From assembly GCA_001595885.1 (NCBI GenBank), contig LSSH01000042.1, positions 1 to 5,877 of the forward strand: a stretch of 5,877 nt of DNA, given 5' to 3'. Positions 4,709 through 5,877 of the stretch are shown here, piece after piece (the stretch's first letter is position 1; every line of letters begins with the position of its first letter). The notes under the pieces are model-generated. The model saw only the letters and a program-made list of their open reading frames with translations. It was not told where the DNA came from and searched no databases. Origin of the DNA: Candidatus Proteinoplasmatales archaeon SG8-5 (GTDB lineage: Archaea; Thermoplasmatota; Thermoplasmata; SG8-5). Made by a program: the position numbers and the translations under genes.

Positions 4709-5877
4709 ATGACGGAGGAGGCACCGGAGCAGGAAGGCGAGATTCAGGTCGTTCACAGCACCGAGAAGAAACCCGAGCCCATCAAATGCCCCATATGCGG
4801 CAAGGTGAACGAGCCAGACGCGTCAGAGTGCAAGATGTGCAGGACAGAGCTCAAACCCACAGAGGAGGGCAAGATCAAGCTCAAGATGCCCAGGGTGGCC
4901 GGTGACATCATCACGATGGTGGACATCGAGGACCCGGGCACCAGGAAGACCCTGGAAGAGCTGGCCCTCATACCAGGCGTCACGCGCATGAAAGCGGTGT
5001 ACCTCTACCAGTCTGGCATCACCTCAATCGAGGAATACGTGGAGAAGGCCTTCCACGGGGAGAGGAGGTCGGACAACTTCACCAGAATGGTCACCAACAA
5101 GATACTCATGAGCCAGGTGAAGGGCAAGGCAAAGAAGGAGCGCATCCCGTGCCCGTCCTGCAAGGCCCCGAACGACCCCAAGAACACGCGATGCAAGGCC
5201 TGCGGCTTCGAGATAGAGTTGGAAATGGCCACCCTTAAAATGGACGAGGTGAAGGAAAGGCTCAGCAGAACCGCCGAAGAGGTGTTCGGCGACCTGATGG
5301 ACAGCAAGGCGTTCACAGCCCTTCCCGAGGACCTGAAGGCTCAGGTCGCGCTTGTCCTGGACTCCGACGATTTCGAGGACGTTGACGTCATGCCGGAGGC
5401 CTTCAAGAAGCTTGGCGTGGACAGTGAGACACTGGACATCGGGGAATTGCCTCCTGCAGACCCAGTCGAGGCGGAAGAGGCCGAGAAGGAGCCGGGAGAG
5501 GCACCTGTGGAAGCTGAGGAGCCAGAGCCCGATAAGGAGGCCAATGCGGAGCCAGAACCTCCGGCTGGGGAACCGGAAAAGGAAGCCAAAGCCGAGGTGA
5601 AACCGGAAATAAAGCCAGAGGCCGAGCCGGAGGCCGAGGAAAAGCCCGAGGAGAAGCCGGAGGAACCCACAGCCGTGGAAGAGGAGGTCGAGCCTGAGCC
5701 CGAAGCCGAGCCCCCTGAGGAAGAGCCTGAGGAACCTACTCCAGACCCCGAAGAGCCCGGGCCAGCACCAGAGGAGCCCAAGGCAGAGGCGGCTCCTGAA
5801 CCCGATCCGGAACCCGAGTCAGAAGCTGCTCCGGAGCCAGAGCCGGAAGAGCCGGCTCCAGAGCCGGAGGCTGAACA
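4709..5877 (+). CDS. Double zinc-ribbon / helix-hairpin-helix protein with Pro-Glu-rich tail, 3' partial
   Basis: The frame from the ATG at 4709 has no stop and runs off the right edge, giving 389 visible residues. In order: a charged N-terminus; zinc ribbon 1 with CPIC-x10-CKMC (Cys27, 30, 41, 44); a helix-hairpin-helix-like segment with LALIPGVTRMKAVYLYQSGI at about 85-104; zinc ribbon 2 with CPSC-x10-CKAC (Cys148, 151, 162, 165), spaced identically to the first; a helical region (about 176-245); and from residue 250 a low-complexity tail of Pro, Glu and Ala to the edge. The HhH and ribbons suggest contact with DNA, RNA or a nucleic-acid machine, and the tail an extended acidic linker or docking arm, but I do not recognise a named family. 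No signal peptide or membrane segment is seen. No Shine-Dalgarno sequence precedes the ATG; GTG at 4694 and TTG at 4697 are in-frame alternatives that would place the palindrome inside the gene. It is probably transcribed alone, behind the 594-bp gap. Confidence 0.85.
   Translation, partial: MTEEAPEQEGEIQVVHSTEKKPEPIKCPICGKVNEPDASECKMCRTELKPTEEGKIKLKMPRVAGDIITMVDIEDPGTRKTLEELALIPGVTRMKAVYLYQSGITSIEEYVEKAFHGERRSDNFTRMVTNKILMSQVKGKAKKERIPCPSCKAPNDPKNTRCKACGFEIELEMATLKMDEVKERLSRTAEEVFGDLMDSKAFTALPEDLKAQVALVLDSDDFEDVDVMPEAFKKLGVDSETLDIGELPPADPVEAEEAEKEPGEAPVEAEEPEPDKEANAEPEPPAGEPEKEAKAEVKPEIKPEAEPEAEEKPEEKPEEPTAVEEEVEPEPEAEPPEEEPEEPTPDPEEPGPAPEEPKAEAAPEPDPEPESEAAPEPEPEEPAPEPEAE
5456..5877 (+). 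repeat. Sequence encoding a low-complexity Pro-Glu-Ala tail
   Basis: From residue 250 onward nearly every residue is Pro, Glu, Ala, Lys, Asp or Val, with recurring EPEPE, EEPE and KPEE blocks. Codons for the same residue vary freely (GAG/GAA, CCG/CCC/CCA/CCT), so the repetition is kept at protein level and is not a recent tandem DNA expansion. This composition also produces a long stop-free Ser/Gly-rich frame on the minus strand, which is an artefact. Confidence 0.75.

Noticed and set aside
5341..5781. Stop-free Ser/Gly-rich frame of 146 codons on the minus strand
   Set aside because: It is the complement of the Pro-Glu codons of the zinc-ribbon protein tail; the repetitive composition alone removes stops.

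Overview
The window looks archaeal and most likely comes from a moderately GC-rich member of the Thermoplasmatota (for example a Methanomassiliicoccales- or MBG-D-like lineage). The supports are an archaeal/eukaryotic-type DNA primase small subunit (PriS), AT-rich TATA-like boxes about 27 bp upstream of a start codon with no Shine-Dalgarno sequence (leaderless transcription), and a zinc-ribbon/helix-hairpin-helix protein with a long acidic tail. The phylum is an inference from gene style; no rRNA gene or other marker fixes it.

Layout from left to right: (1) the C-terminal part of a TPR protein, cut by the left edge (+, ends at 767); (2) a 120-bp convergent gap with an imperfect hairpin; (3) nadA, quinolinate synthase (-, 888-1823); (4) an 84-bp divergent control region with a TATA-like box and an 8-bp inverted repeat that covers the nadA ribosome binding site; (5) priS (+, 1908-3140), probably leaderless; (6) a 143-bp gap with a TATA box; (7) a Ras/Rab-like small GTPase with an extra C-terminal helical region of about 95 residues (+, 3284-4114); (8) a 594-bp gap without a convincing gene; (9) a double zinc-ribbon/HhH protein with a proline-glutamate-rich tail (+, 4709 to past the right edge).

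The 594-bp gap is the least ordinary part. It holds a C-rich, G-poor stretch (about 4171-4420), a 52-bp directly repeated unit carrying a 12-nt identical motif at a fixed distance from a TATA box (two tandem promoter-like units), a 190-bp island of only about 19% GC with several short palindromes and inverted GC-containing boxes at its edges, and a perfect 12-bp palindrome ending 2 nt before the last gene's ATG. This could be a complex control region for the zinc-ribbon protein, the promoter of an unannotated RNA, or an origin-like unwinding region; the sequence alone does not decide.

No operon linking all genes is visible: NAD synthesis, primer synthesis, a regulatory GTPase and a probable nucleic-acid-binding protein appear to be separate transcription units. 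I do not see a mobile element, CRISPR array, tRNA or rRNA.
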